Source: Mycolicibacterium litorale
GTDB taxonomy: Bacteria; Actinomycetota; Actinomycetes; Mycobacteriales; Mycobacteriaceae
Assembly: GCF_010731695.1 (NCBI RefSeq)
Contig: NZ_AP022586.1
Coordinates: 2,294,001-2,358,000, forward strand
Reading direction: 5' to 3'
Length of the DNA stretch: 64,000 bases
The notes beneath the pieces are model-generated. The model searched no databases, was not told where the DNA came from, and was given only the letters and a program-made list of their open reading frames with translations. Shown in pieces: positions 18,941 through 26,289 of the stretch. Numbering within the stretch: the first letter of the stretch is position 1; each line of letters begins with the position of its first letter. Made by a program: the position numbers and the translations under genes.

Positions 18941-18956
18941 GATGAACAGATGTTCA
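18930..18956. promoter_or_regulatory. Candidate ArsR/SmtB-family operator upstream of cbiM
   Basis: A perfect 6-2-6 inverted repeat TGAACA-GA-TGTTCA (18943-18956) lies just upstream of the cbiM -35. An overlapping 8-8-8 inverted repeat, ACATCTGT (18930-18937) and ACAGATGT (18946-18953), covers the -35. ArsR/SmtB repressors classically bind such short palindromes over promoters. The arsR gene adjoins the site, so metal-responsive repression of the importer is the simplest reading. Confidence 0.6.
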
Positions 18957-18963
18957 GAGGTGG

Positions 18964-19293
18964 TCAGCCGTGCCGGGCGCCGATCCAGTGCAGGAGGTCG
19001 TGGACGATCTCGTCGTCGAGGCGGTAGCTGACCGCCCGGCCCACCCGGGTCGAACTCACCCATCCCTGCCGGCGCAGCACGCGCAGGGCCTGCGACACCG
19101 CGTTCTCCGATCGGCCGAGCGCGGCGGCCAGGTCGCTGACGCAGATGCCCGGGGCGCGGTGCAGGCTGAGCAGGATCTCCAGTCGGTGCGGGTCGGAGAG
19201 CAGGTCGAAGCGCTGCGTCCAGCCACCGGTGTCGACGTCGGCCAGCGCCGAGGTCGCCCGTTCGACCTGCGTGTGATCACCGGGTTGCTCCAC
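18964..19293 (-). CDS. ArsR/SmtB-family transcriptional regulator
   Basis: A 109-residue winged-helix repressor. The core reads RFDLLSDPHRLEILLSL, ICVSDLAAAL, the recognition helix SENAVSQALRVLRRQGWV and the wing TRVGRAVSYRLDD. The Cys pair of the alpha-3 ELCVC metal site is reduced to ICVS. The C-terminal helix DDEIVHDLLHWIGARHG offers Asp/His ligands reminiscent of the alpha-5 Ni/Co site of NmtR. I chose the GTG at 19293; a TTG four codons upstream is possible. It lies directly upstream of cbiM on the same strand. Confidence 0.85.
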   Translation of the reverse strand: MEQPGDHTQVERATSALADVDTGGWTQRFDLLSDPHRLEILLSLHRAPGICVSDLAAALGRSENAVSQALRVLRRQGWVSSTRVGRAVSYRLDDEIVHDLLHWIGARHG

Positions 19294-19346
19294 TGCTGAC
19301 AACTTAATGGAGATCGGCGGGCACCGGTGCCCTCGCGCACGGGGGC

Positions 19347-20096
19347 TCAGTCGAGGAAGCCGTGCAGCAGCGCGGCCGAGCCCGCCACGTGCGCGCGCAT
19401 CGCCGACTCGGCCGCATCGGCGTCGCCGGCCAGGATCGCGATGACGATCTCCTGGTGCTGTTCGTCGGAGTGGACGATGTTGCGCTTCAACAACGGGATC
19501 CGGTCGAGCAGCGCGTTGAGGCGCATCCGGTTCTCCGCCACCAGCGGCACCAGTGACGGTGAGCCGGCCGCCTCGGCGATCGCGAGGTGCAACCGGGAGT
19601 CGAGCCTGCGGTAGTCGTCGGGTGCGGCGCCGCGAACGTCGGCCAGCCGGGTCCACAGCTCCTCGCGCTGCGCCGAGGTCAGCGTGCGGCCCGCCGCCAT
19701 CCGGGCGGCGCCGACCTCGAGGATCTCGCGCAGCCGCAACGCGTCGTCGATCTCCTCGCGGGTCAGCCCGCGGTCGTCGCGCGTGTGCCGCGGCAGTTCG
19801 TCGGCGAGGAAGGTGCCGCCGTAGCGGCCCCGGCGCGACACCAGATAGCCGGCGTCCGCCAGTGATTTGATGGCCTCTCGCACGGTGTCCCGGCTGACCC
19901 CGAGCCGCACGGCGAGTTCGCGTTCCGGCGGCAGCGATTCACCCGGTGCGACGACACCCAGCCGTATCGTCTCCAGCAGCCGGCCGACGGTGTCCTCGAA
20001 CGCGTTGCCGAGCCGCACCGGACGCAGCAGCACCTCAGCCGCCGGCTCCGCGGCGAGGCGGTCGCCGGCGGGCTGAGGTTCCGGGGCGGAGGTCAT
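19347..20096 (-). CDS. GntR/FadR-family (FCD) transcriptional regulator
   Basis: A 249-residue regulator. The N-terminal wHTH is visible as GESLPPERELAVRLGVSRDTVREAIKSL near residues 52-80. The C-terminal FCD ligand domain includes LREILEVGAARMAA, LDSRLHLAIAEAAGS and SDEQHQEIVIAI, with the Asp/His residues that bind a metal in this family. It follows the SDR by 11 bases in the glutamylation cluster and probably senses the pathway substrate. Candidate operators lie between glnA4 and the permease. Confidence 0.88.
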   Translation of the reverse strand: MTSAPEPQPAGDRLAAEPAAEVLLRPVRLGNAFEDTVGRLLETIRLGVVAPGESLPPERELAVRLGVSRDTVREAIKSLADAGYLVSRRGRYGGTFLADELPRHTRDDRGLTREEIDDALRLREILEVGAARMAAGRTLTSAQREELWTRLADVRGAAPDDYRRLDSRLHLAIAEAAGSPSLVPLVAENRMRLNALLDRIPLLKRNIVHSDEQHQEIVIAILAGDADAAESAMRAHVAGSAALLHGFLD

Positions 20097-20107
20097 GGCC
20101 GATGTGG

Positions 20108-20896
20108 TTACAGCGGCGTCACGTACGCCGAGCTGATCCCGCCGTCGACCAGGAACGACGATCCGGTGATGAACGACGAGTCGTCGCTGGCCAGGAACGC
20201 CACCGCGGCCGCGAGCTCCTCGGGTTCGGCGAACCGTCCCAGCGGGATGTGCACGAGCCGGCGGGCGGCCCGCTCCGGATCCTTGGCGAACAACTCCTGC
20301 AGCAGCGGAGTGTTCACCGGTCCGGGGCAGAGCGCGTTGACCCGGATTCCCTGGCGGGCGTACTGCACGCCGAGTTCCCGCGACATCGCCAGCACCCCGC
20401 CCTTGGAGGCGGTGTAGGAGATCTGCGAGGTGGCCGACCCCATCACCGCCACGAACGACGCGGTGTTGATGATCGACCCCTTCTGCTGGGGCACCATGTG
20501 GCGCAGCGCGGCCTTGCAGCAGAAGAACACCGACTTGAGGTTGATGTCCTGCACCCGCTGCCAGGCGTCGATGCCGGTGTTCTCGATCAGATCGTCCTCC
20601 GGCGGGCTGATGCCGGCGTTGTTGAAGGCGATGTCGACCGACCCGTAGGTCTCCGCGGCGGTGTCGAAGAGCGCGTCCACGGCGACCTGGTCCGAGACGT
20701 CGACCGGTACGAAGGTGCCGTTGAGGTCGTCGGCGACGGACTTGCCGGTGGCCGGATCGATGTCGCCGATGACGATCGTGGCGCCCTCGGCCTTCATCCG
20801 CTTCGCGGTGGCCAGCCCGATACCGCTGGCACCGCCGGTGATGACGGCGACCTTGCCGGCCAGCCGCTGGGTCAGGTCAACCCGGGACGGGGTCAT
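20108..20896 (-). CDS. Short-chain dehydrogenase/reductase (Rv2857c-like)
   Basis: A 262-residue classical SDR: NAD(P)-binding TGGASGIG near residue 21, the Asp-rich GDIDPATG, NNAGIS, the catalytic Ser in NTASF, and Tyr-Lys in SYTASKG. The C-terminus FLVDGGISSAYVTPL is typical. The Asp after the second strand (IGDID) suggests NAD preference. It overlaps aldC (ATGA) and sits in the GlnA4/amidohydrolase cluster. There it could oxidise the alcohol of a gamma-glutamylated amino alcohol; this role is inference from context. Confidence 0.9.
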   Translation of the reverse strand: MTPSRVDLTQRLAGKVAVITGGASGIGLATAKRMKAEGATIVIGDIDPATGKSVADDLNGTFVPVDVSDQVAVDALFDTAAETYGSVDIAFNNAGISPPEDDLIENTGIDAWQRVQDINLKSVFFCCKAALRHMVPQQKGSIINTASFVAVMGSATSQISYTASKGGVLAMSRELGVQYARQGIRVNALCPGPVNTPLLQELFAKDPERAARRLVHIPLGRFAEPEELAAAVAFLASDDSSFITGSSFLVDGGISSAYVTPL

Positions 20897-22272
20897 GAAT
20901 TCTCTCCGATCGATTCTGCGACAGCGATGAACACGTTCTTTGTCTCGGTGAAGGACAGCGGGGCGTCGGGTCCGAGCTCACGGCCCAGTCCCGACTGTTT
21001 GAAGCCGCCGAACGGTGTGGTGTACCGGACGGAGGAATGCGAATTGACCGACAGGTTGCCCGCTTCGACTGCGCGCGAGACGCGCAACGCCCGCGACAGA
21101 TTGTCGGTCCAGATGGAACCGGACAGCCCGTATGCGGTGTCGTTGGCGATCGCGATCGCATCGGCCTCGTCGTCGAACGGCAGCACCGTCACGACGGGCC
21201 CGAAGATCTCCTCGGTGAAGGCACGGTCGGCGCGCTGCGCGGTGAGCACCGTCGGCGCGAACCAGTAACCGCGGCCCGCGGGGGCCTCGCCGCGGAAGGC
21301 GACCGGGGCGTCGTCGGGCACGAAGGAGGACACCTTCTCCCAGTGCGCCTTGCTCACCAGCGGACCCATCTCGGTGTCGCGCGAGGCCGGGTCACCGACC
21401 ACCACGCCCTTGACCGCCGGTTCGAGCAGTTCCATGAAGCGGTCGTAGACGTTGCGCTGCACCAGGATCCGGCTGCGCGCACAGCAGTCCTGTCCCGCGT
21501 TGTCGAAGACGCCGTAGGGCGCGGTCGCGGCGGCCTTCTCCAGGTCGCAGTCGTCGAAGACGATGTTGGCGCTCTTGCCGCCGAGTTCCAGGGTGACGCG
21601 CTTGACCTGTGCGGCCGCCCCCGCCATCACCCGGGTGCCCGTGGCGGTGGAGCCGGTGAACACCACCTTGCGGACGGCGGGGTGGGTGACGAAGCGTTCG
21701 CCGACCACCGAGCCCCGCCCGGGCAGCACGCTCAGCAGGCCCTCGGGCAGACCCGCCTCGACGGCCAGCTCACCGAGGCGGACCGACGTCAGCGGAGTCC
21801 ACTCGGCGGGTTTGAGGACCACCGCGTTGCCCGCGGCGAGCGCCGGTGCGAAACCCCACGCCGCGATCGTCATCGGGAAGTTCCACGGCGTGATCACCCC
21901 GACGACGCCCAGCGGCTCGTTGAACGTGACGTCGAGACCGCCGGCCACCGGGATCTGCTTGCCGGACAGGCGTTCGGGAGCCGCGGCGTAGTACTGCAAC
22001 ACGTCGCGGACGTGTCCGGCCTCCCATTCGGCGTTGCCGATCGGGTGCCCGGAGTTGGCCACCTCCAGCGCGGCCAGCTCGTCGATGTGCGCGTCGACCA
22101 CCGCGGCGAACGAGCGCAGCGCGGCGGCGCGGTCGGCCGGCGCCAGCCTCGCCCACGTCCGCTGGGCCGACGCGGCCCGAGCCACGGCATCGTCGACGCC
22201 CTCGACGTCGACGAATTCGACGGTCCGCAGCACCTCCTCGGTCGCCGGGTTGATCACCTCACAGGAGGTCAC
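20893..22272 (-). CDS. aldC: Aldehyde dehydrogenase family protein (AldC, Rv2858c-like)
   Basis: A 459-residue NAD(P)-dependent aldehyde dehydrogenase. Motifs: TPWNFPMT, KPAEWTPLT, FTGSTATGTRV, the general-base Glu in TLELGGKSANIV, the nucleophile Cys in NAGQDCCARSR and the EIFGPVVTV motif. The GTG at 22272 overlaps the amidohydrolase stop (GTGA); an open frame continues upstream into non-family sequence. Within the cluster it would oxidise a gamma-glutamyl-aminoaldehyde to the acid, as PuuC does for polyamines. Confidence 0.92.
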   Translation of the reverse strand: MTSCEVINPATEEVLRTVEFVDVEGVDDAVARAASAQRTWARLAPADRAAALRSFAAVVDAHIDELAALEVANSGHPIGNAEWEAGHVRDVLQYYAAAPERLSGKQIPVAGGLDVTFNEPLGVVGVITPWNFPMTIAAWGFAPALAAGNAVVLKPAEWTPLTSVRLGELAVEAGLPEGLLSVLPGRGSVVGERFVTHPAVRKVVFTGSTATGTRVMAGAAAQVKRVTLELGGKSANIVFDDCDLEKAAATAPYGVFDNAGQDCCARSRILVQRNVYDRFMELLEPAVKGVVVGDPASRDTEMGPLVSKAHWEKVSSFVPDDAPVAFRGEAPAGRGYWFAPTVLTAQRADRAFTEEIFGPVVTVLPFDDEADAIAIANDTAYGLSGSIWTDNLSRALRVSRAVEAGNLSVNSHSSVRYTTPFGGFKQSGLGRELGPDAPLSFTETKNVFIAVAESIGENS

Positions 22273-23030
22273 GTTCGTACCCTTTCCATCGCATGGTGGT
22301 TCGCGGCCGCCACCACCGCGGCGAACAGCCGCAGGTCGTCGAGCCGCTCTTCGGGGTGCCACTGCACGCCCACGACCCACTGGTCCGGATGAGTCCGGCG
22401 GTCCAGCTCGACCGCCTCGATCACGCCGTCGTCGTCGCGCGCGCTGACGATCAGGCCGTCACCGACGCGGTCGATCGCCTGGTGGTGGTAGCACTGGGCG
22501 TCCGAGGATGTGCCGATCAGCTCCGCCAGCCGGGTGCCGGGTTCGGTCCACACCGCCGAGGTGCCGAACACCGCGTTGCCCTTCTGGTGGTGGGTGTGGC
22601 CGATCACGTCGGGCAGGTGCTGGAACAGCGTGCCGCCCAGCGCGACGTTGAGCACCTGTGCCCCGCGGCAGATCCCGAGCACCGGAACGCCGCGCCGCAG
22701 GGCCTCGTCGAGTAGCGCGAACTCCCACGCGTCGCGGATCCGGTCCGGCTCGTCGGTCGTGGGGTGCGGCGCCTGGCCGTAACGCGCCGGGTCGACGTCT
22801 TTGCCGCCGGTGATGATCAGGCCGTCGAGCCCGTCGAGCACCCGGGCCGCCGCGCCGGAGTCGACCGGTTGCGGAGGAAGCAGCACCGCGACTCCCCCGG
22901 CCAGGTTCACGCCCTGGAAGTAGATCGCCGGCAGGAAGCTCGCCTGCACGTCCCACACGCCGGTCTGCGCCTGCTGCAGGTAGGTGGTCATGCCCAGGAC
23001 CGGGCGGCGGACGGGTTCAGAGCCGCTCAA
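22269..23030 (-). CDS. Gamma-glutamyl-gamma-aminobutyrate hydrolase-like class I amidotransferase (peptidase C26; Rv2859c-like)
   Basis: The 253-residue protein is a PuuD-type C26 hydrolase that cleaves gamma-glutamyl amides, releasing glutamate. Motifs: GLIITGGKDVDPARYG, the nucleophile Cys in LGICRGAQVLNVALGG, and the catalytic His-Pro-Glu in VVGVQWHPEE. The start is uncertain. The TTG at 23030 overlaps the glnA4 stop and preserves the first beta strand (RPVLGMTTYL); the ATG at 22991 would delete most of it. It follows glnA4 and precedes aldC in one operon. Confidence 0.87.
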   Translation of the reverse strand: MSGSEPVRRPVLGMTTYLQQAQTGVWDVQASFLPAIYFQGVNLAGGVAVLLPPQPVDSGAAARVLDGLDGLIITGGKDVDPARYGQAPHPTTDEPDRIRDAWEFALLDEALRRGVPVLGICRGAQVLNVALGGTLFQHLPDVIGHTHHQKGNAVFGTSAVWTEPGTRLAELIGTSSDAQCYHHQAIDRVGDGLIVSARDDDGVIEAVELDRRTHPDQWVVGVQWHPEERLDDLRLFAAVVAAANHHAMERVRT

Positions 23031-24384
23031 AGCCTCGCACCCTTTCCCAATCGGTCACCGCGGCGTTGTACGCCTTGAGTTCCACGCGCGCGTAGTTGAG
23101 GTAGTGCTCCACGACGTCGTCGCCGAAGGCCGCGCGGGCGACCTCGGAGCGCTCGAACAGGTCGGCCGCCTCCGCCAGCGTCGTCGGGAGGCGTTCCGCG
23201 CCACTGGTGTAGGCGTTGCCCCTCACCGGATCCGGCAGTTCGAGCGAGTTCTCGATGCCGTGCAGACCGCCGGCGATCAGCGCGGAGACCGCGAGGTACT
23301 GGTTGACGTCGCCGCCCGGGGCGCGGTTCTCCATCCGCATCCCGGCGCCGTGGCCGACGACCCGCAGCGCGCACGTCCGGTTGTCGAAACCCCAGGCGAT
23401 CGCCGTGGGAGCGAAGCTGCCCTCGGCGAACCGCTTGTAGGAGTTGATGTTCGGCGCATAGCAGAGTGAGAGCTCACGCATGGTCGCGATCTGGCCGGCG
23501 ATGAAGCTGCGGAACAGCGGTGACATGCCGTCGTCGGCGTCCTCGTCGGCGAACACCGCACTGCCGTCCTCGCCGCGCAGCGAGATGTGGATGTGGCAGC
23601 TGTTGCCTTCGCGCTCGTCGAACTTCGCCATGAAGGTCAGGCTCTTGCCGTGCTGGTCGGCGATCTCCTTGGCGCCGTTCTTGTAGATGGTGTGGTTGTC
23701 GCAGGTGGTCCGCGCGTGGTCGTAGCGGAAGCCGATCTCCTGCTGACCGAGGTTGCACTCGCCCTTGACGCCTTCGCAGTACATCCCCGCGCCCTCCATG
23801 CCGAGCCGGATGTCGCGCATCAGCGGTTCCATCCGGGTCGAGGCCAACATCGCGTAGTCGATGTTGTAGTCCGTGGCAGGGGTGAGGTCCTTGTAGCCGG
23901 CGGCCCATGCCGCACGGAAGGAGTCGTCGAACACCATGAACTCGAGTTCGGTCGCGGCGTAGGGCACCAGACCCTTCTCCGCGAGCCGGTCGATCTGGCG
24001 ATTGAGGATGCTGCGCGGCGCCTGCTCGACCGGCCGGCCGTCGGTCCACGACAGATCGGCCATCACCAGCGCGGTGCCGGGCAGCCACGGAATCAGCCGC
24101 AGCGTAGCGAAATCCGGCGTCATCACCATGTCGCCGTAACCCGTCTCCCAGCTGGAGACGGTGTACCCGTCGACGGTGTTGTTCTCCACGTCGACGGCCA
24201 GCAGGTAGTTGCAGCACTCCGCCCCGTGGGCGGCGACGTCGTCGACGAACAGCCGGGCCGATATCCGTTTGCCGGTCAGCCTGCCCTGCATATCGGTGAA
24301 AGCGACGATGACCGTGTCGATCTCGCGATCGGCCACCATGCGTTCGAGGTCGGCCTGCGCCAACATGCCGGTTGGAGCCCCCAT
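23017..24384 (-). CDS. glnA4: GlnA4-type glutamine synthetase-like gamma-glutamyl ligase
   Basis: A 455-residue GS-fold ligase. Such proteins attach glutamate to an amine (polyamine in PuuA/GlnA3, ethanolamine in Streptomyces GlnA4). Visible are the beta-grasp start VIVAFTDMQGRLTGKR, the metal-ligand ATELEFMVFDD, NSCHIHISLRGEDG, NINSYKRF, the ATP site FDNRTCALRV and RMENRAPGGDVNQYL. I chose the ATG at 24384, which follows GGAAAGG with family-like length; 15 upstream codons are open but unsupported. It heads the leftward catabolic operon and diverges from the permease. Confidence 0.9.
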   Translation of the reverse strand: MGAPTGMLAQADLERMVADREIDTVIVAFTDMQGRLTGKRISARLFVDDVAAHGAECCNYLLAVDVENNTVDGYTVSSWETGYGDMVMTPDFATLRLIPWLPGTALVMADLSWTDGRPVEQAPRSILNRQIDRLAEKGLVPYAATELEFMVFDDSFRAAWAAGYKDLTPATDYNIDYAMLASTRMEPLMRDIRLGMEGAGMYCEGVKGECNLGQQEIGFRYDHARTTCDNHTIYKNGAKEIADQHGKSLTFMAKFDEREGNSCHIHISLRGEDGSAVFADEDADDGMSPLFRSFIAGQIATMRELSLCYAPNINSYKRFAEGSFAPTAIAWGFDNRTCALRVVGHGAGMRMENRAPGGDVNQYLAVSALIAGGLHGIENSLELPDPVRGNAYTSGAERLPTTLAEAADLFERSEVARAAFGDDVVEHYLNYARVELKAYNAAVTDWERVRGFERL

Positions 24385-24402
24385 GCGCGCACCTTTCCCA
24401 CG

Positions 24403-24423
24403 GGCTTCACGTGGCGTGAAGCC
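24403..24423. promoter_or_regulatory. Perfect inverted repeat in the glnA4 upstream region
   Basis: Arms GGCTTCACG (24403-24411) and CGTGAAGCC (24415-24423) are separated by three bases and end 19 bases upstream of the glnA4 ATG. The position fits an operator for the cluster's GntR regulator or a leader hairpin. Confidence 0.5.
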
Positions 24424-24481
24424 AACCATTGCCCGGTGAATTGCCGAAGCTCGCCACGAATTTTTACACGGTCGCTACTCG

Positions 24482-24517
24482 CAAAGGTCGGACACCAGAC
24501 CTTTGGCATCCTATGCT
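24482..24517 (+). promoter_or_regulatory. Permease promoter with overlapping palindrome
   Basis: On the plus strand a -35-like CGGACA (24489-24494), a 17-base spacer and -10 TATGCT (24512-24517) precede the permease. A palindrome with arms CAAAGGTC (24482-24489) and GACCTTTG (24498-24505) overlaps the -35 and spacer. This is the layout of a repressor site, plausibly for the GntR regulator of the neighbouring operon. Confidence 0.5.
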
Positions 24518-24571
24518 GCCACTGCGGCCGACGCAGCCCGGCCCCACTGAGGGAATCGAAGGAGGATCAGG

Positions 24572-26140
24572 ATGCCCGAGGGTCACGAACATCTCGACGA
24601 CGACGAGAAGCACCTCGCCAGACTCGGCTACGTCCAGGAACTGCAACGGTCCTGGTCGGGCTTCTCCAACTTCGCCATCTCGTTCTCGATCATCTCGATC
24701 CTGGCCGGCTGCTTCACCTCGTTCGGTCTCGGCTGGAACAACGGCGGCCCCGCCGCCATCGCGTGGGGCTGGCCGATCGTCTCGGCGTTCATCCTGATCA
24801 CCGGACTCTGCCTGTCCGAACTCGTGTCCGCGTATCCGACATCGGGCGGAATCTACTGGTGGGCAGCCAAACTCGGCGGCCCGAAGGCCGGCTTCTACAC
24901 CGGCTGGCTCAACCTCATCGGCCTCGTGGCGATCCTCGCGTCGGTGTCCTACGGATGCGCGACGTTCCTCGACCTGACGCTGGGCACGTTCAGCGAGAGC
25001 TGGCTGGCCGGCTACAGCCTCACCCGCACGTTCGTGATCTTCGTGATCATCCTTGCCGTCTCGGCGACCATCAACATCCTCAGCAGTCACCTGCTGGCCG
25101 TGATCAACAACGTCTCGGTCTGGTGGCATGTCGCGGGTGCGGTCGCGGTCGTCGCGATCCTGTGGCTGATCCCCGAACAGCACGCCAGCGTCAGCGACGT
25201 GTTCGCGCAGACCATCAACAACAGCGGCATCTTCGACGGGGAGAAGGGCATCGGCTGGCTGCTGTTCGTGTTGCCGATCTCGGCGATCCTCACCCAGTAC
25301 ACGATCACCGGTTACGACGCGTCGGCGCACCTGTCGGAAGAGACGAGGAGCGCCGCCGACGGTGCCGCCAAGGGCATCTGGCGCTCGATCTTCTACTCCG
25401 CGATCGGCGGCTGGATCCTGCTGCTGACGTTCCTGTTCGCGGTGCAGGACGCCGACGAGGTGTCCGCGGGCGGTGGCGCGGTGGTGACGATCTTCAACCA
25501 GGCGATGGACTCCACATGGGTGGCGATCGTGTTGCTGATCTCCACCGCGGGGCAGTTCTTCTGCACGACCGCGTGCCAGACCAGTGCCTCGCGGATGCTG
25601 TTCGCGTTCAGCCGCGACCGCGCGGTGCCCGGTCATCAGCTGTGGTCGAAGGTGAGCGCCAAGCGGGTGCCCGCCAACGCGGTGGTCGTGACCGCGGTGG
25701 TGGCGGCCGTCATCACCCTGCCGGCACTGGTCGAGGTCGACGTCAACGGGGCACCGGTGCCGGTCGCGTTCTTCGCGGTGGTGTCGATCGGTGTCGTCGG
25801 GCTGTATCTGTGCTTCGCGGTGCCGATCTACTACCGGTGGAAGCTGGGCGACCGATTCGAGGTGGGACGGTGGAACCTGCGCGGCCACCACAGGTGGATG
25901 GCTCCCGTGGCCATCGCCGAGATCGTCCTCACCTCGATGATCGCGATGTTCCCGACGTCGCTGGGCGGCATGCCGTGGGACCCGAGTTTCGCGTGGAAGT
26001 TCGTCAACTACACCCCGCTGCTGGTCGGCGGCGTCCTGATCCTGCTCTTCATCTACTGGCACGTGTCGGTGAAGAAGTGGTTCACCGGGCCGATCAAGCA
26101 GATCGACGAGAGCGACGGGCAGCTCGAGGGTGTGTCCTGA
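24572..26140 (+). CDS. APC-superfamily amino acid/amine permease
   Basis: A 522-residue membrane transporter of the amino acid/choline transporter branch (GABA/choline permease type), with about 12 hydrophobic segments. The first is FSNFAISFSIISILAGCFTSF, and TSGGIYWWAAKLGGPKAGF is the conserved loop after TM2. TGYDASAHLSEET is the family motif near residue 250. The ATG has GGAGGATCAGG upstream. Divergent from glnA4, it probably imports the amine that the cluster glutamylates and degrades. Confidence 0.9.
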   Translation: MPEGHEHLDDDEKHLARLGYVQELQRSWSGFSNFAISFSIISILAGCFTSFGLGWNNGGPAAIAWGWPIVSAFILITGLCLSELVSAYPTSGGIYWWAAKLGGPKAGFYTGWLNLIGLVAILASVSYGCATFLDLTLGTFSESWLAGYSLTRTFVIFVIILAVSATINILSSHLLAVINNVSVWWHVAGAVAVVAILWLIPEQHASVSDVFAQTINNSGIFDGEKGIGWLLFVLPISAILTQYTITGYDASAHLSEETRSAADGAAKGIWRSIFYSAIGGWILLLTFLFAVQDADEVSAGGGAVVTIFNQAMDSTWVAIVLLISTAGQFFCTTACQTSASRMLFAFSRDRAVPGHQLWSKVSAKRVPANAVVVTAVVAAVITLPALVEVDVNGAPVPVAFFAVVSIGVVGLYLCFAVPIYYRWKLGDRFEVGRWNLRGHHRWMAPVAIAEIVLTSMIAMFPTSLGGMPWDPSFAWKFVNYTPLLVGGVLILLFIYWHVSVKKWFTGPIKQIDESDGQLEGVS

Positions 26141-26276
26141 CGTGTCCGAAATTGTGAGCTAGGCCATTCGGGGCGCATAGAGCGACGCCACGTGGGTACG
26201 TACCTGCGGTGTCCATCAAACGAAACTCCGACGCCCCGATTGACGCTGCTGTCAGGCACTGCGGGCGTGGTCGCGG

Positions 26277-26282
26277 TAGGGT
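26277..26282 (+). promoter_or_regulatory. Candidate -10 box of the NAGGN operon
   Basis: TAGGGT (TANNNT) ends seven bases before the ATG at 26290, and no ribosome site precedes that ATG. A leaderless or near-leaderless transcript is therefore likely. A -35 is not clear: a TTGACG at 26240-26245 is too far for this -10. Confidence 0.4.
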
Positions 26283-26289
26283 TTAAGCG

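Noticed and set aside
18906..18963. Cobalamin riboswitch upstream of cbiM
   Set aside because: Only 58 bases lie between arsR and cbiM; they fit a promoter with palindromic operators, not an aptamer.
24464..26062. 532-codon minus-strand frame opposite the permease
   Set aside because: Composition is a His/Asp/Arg-rich shadow with no domain. The plus strand encodes a clear APC permease with a ribosome site.
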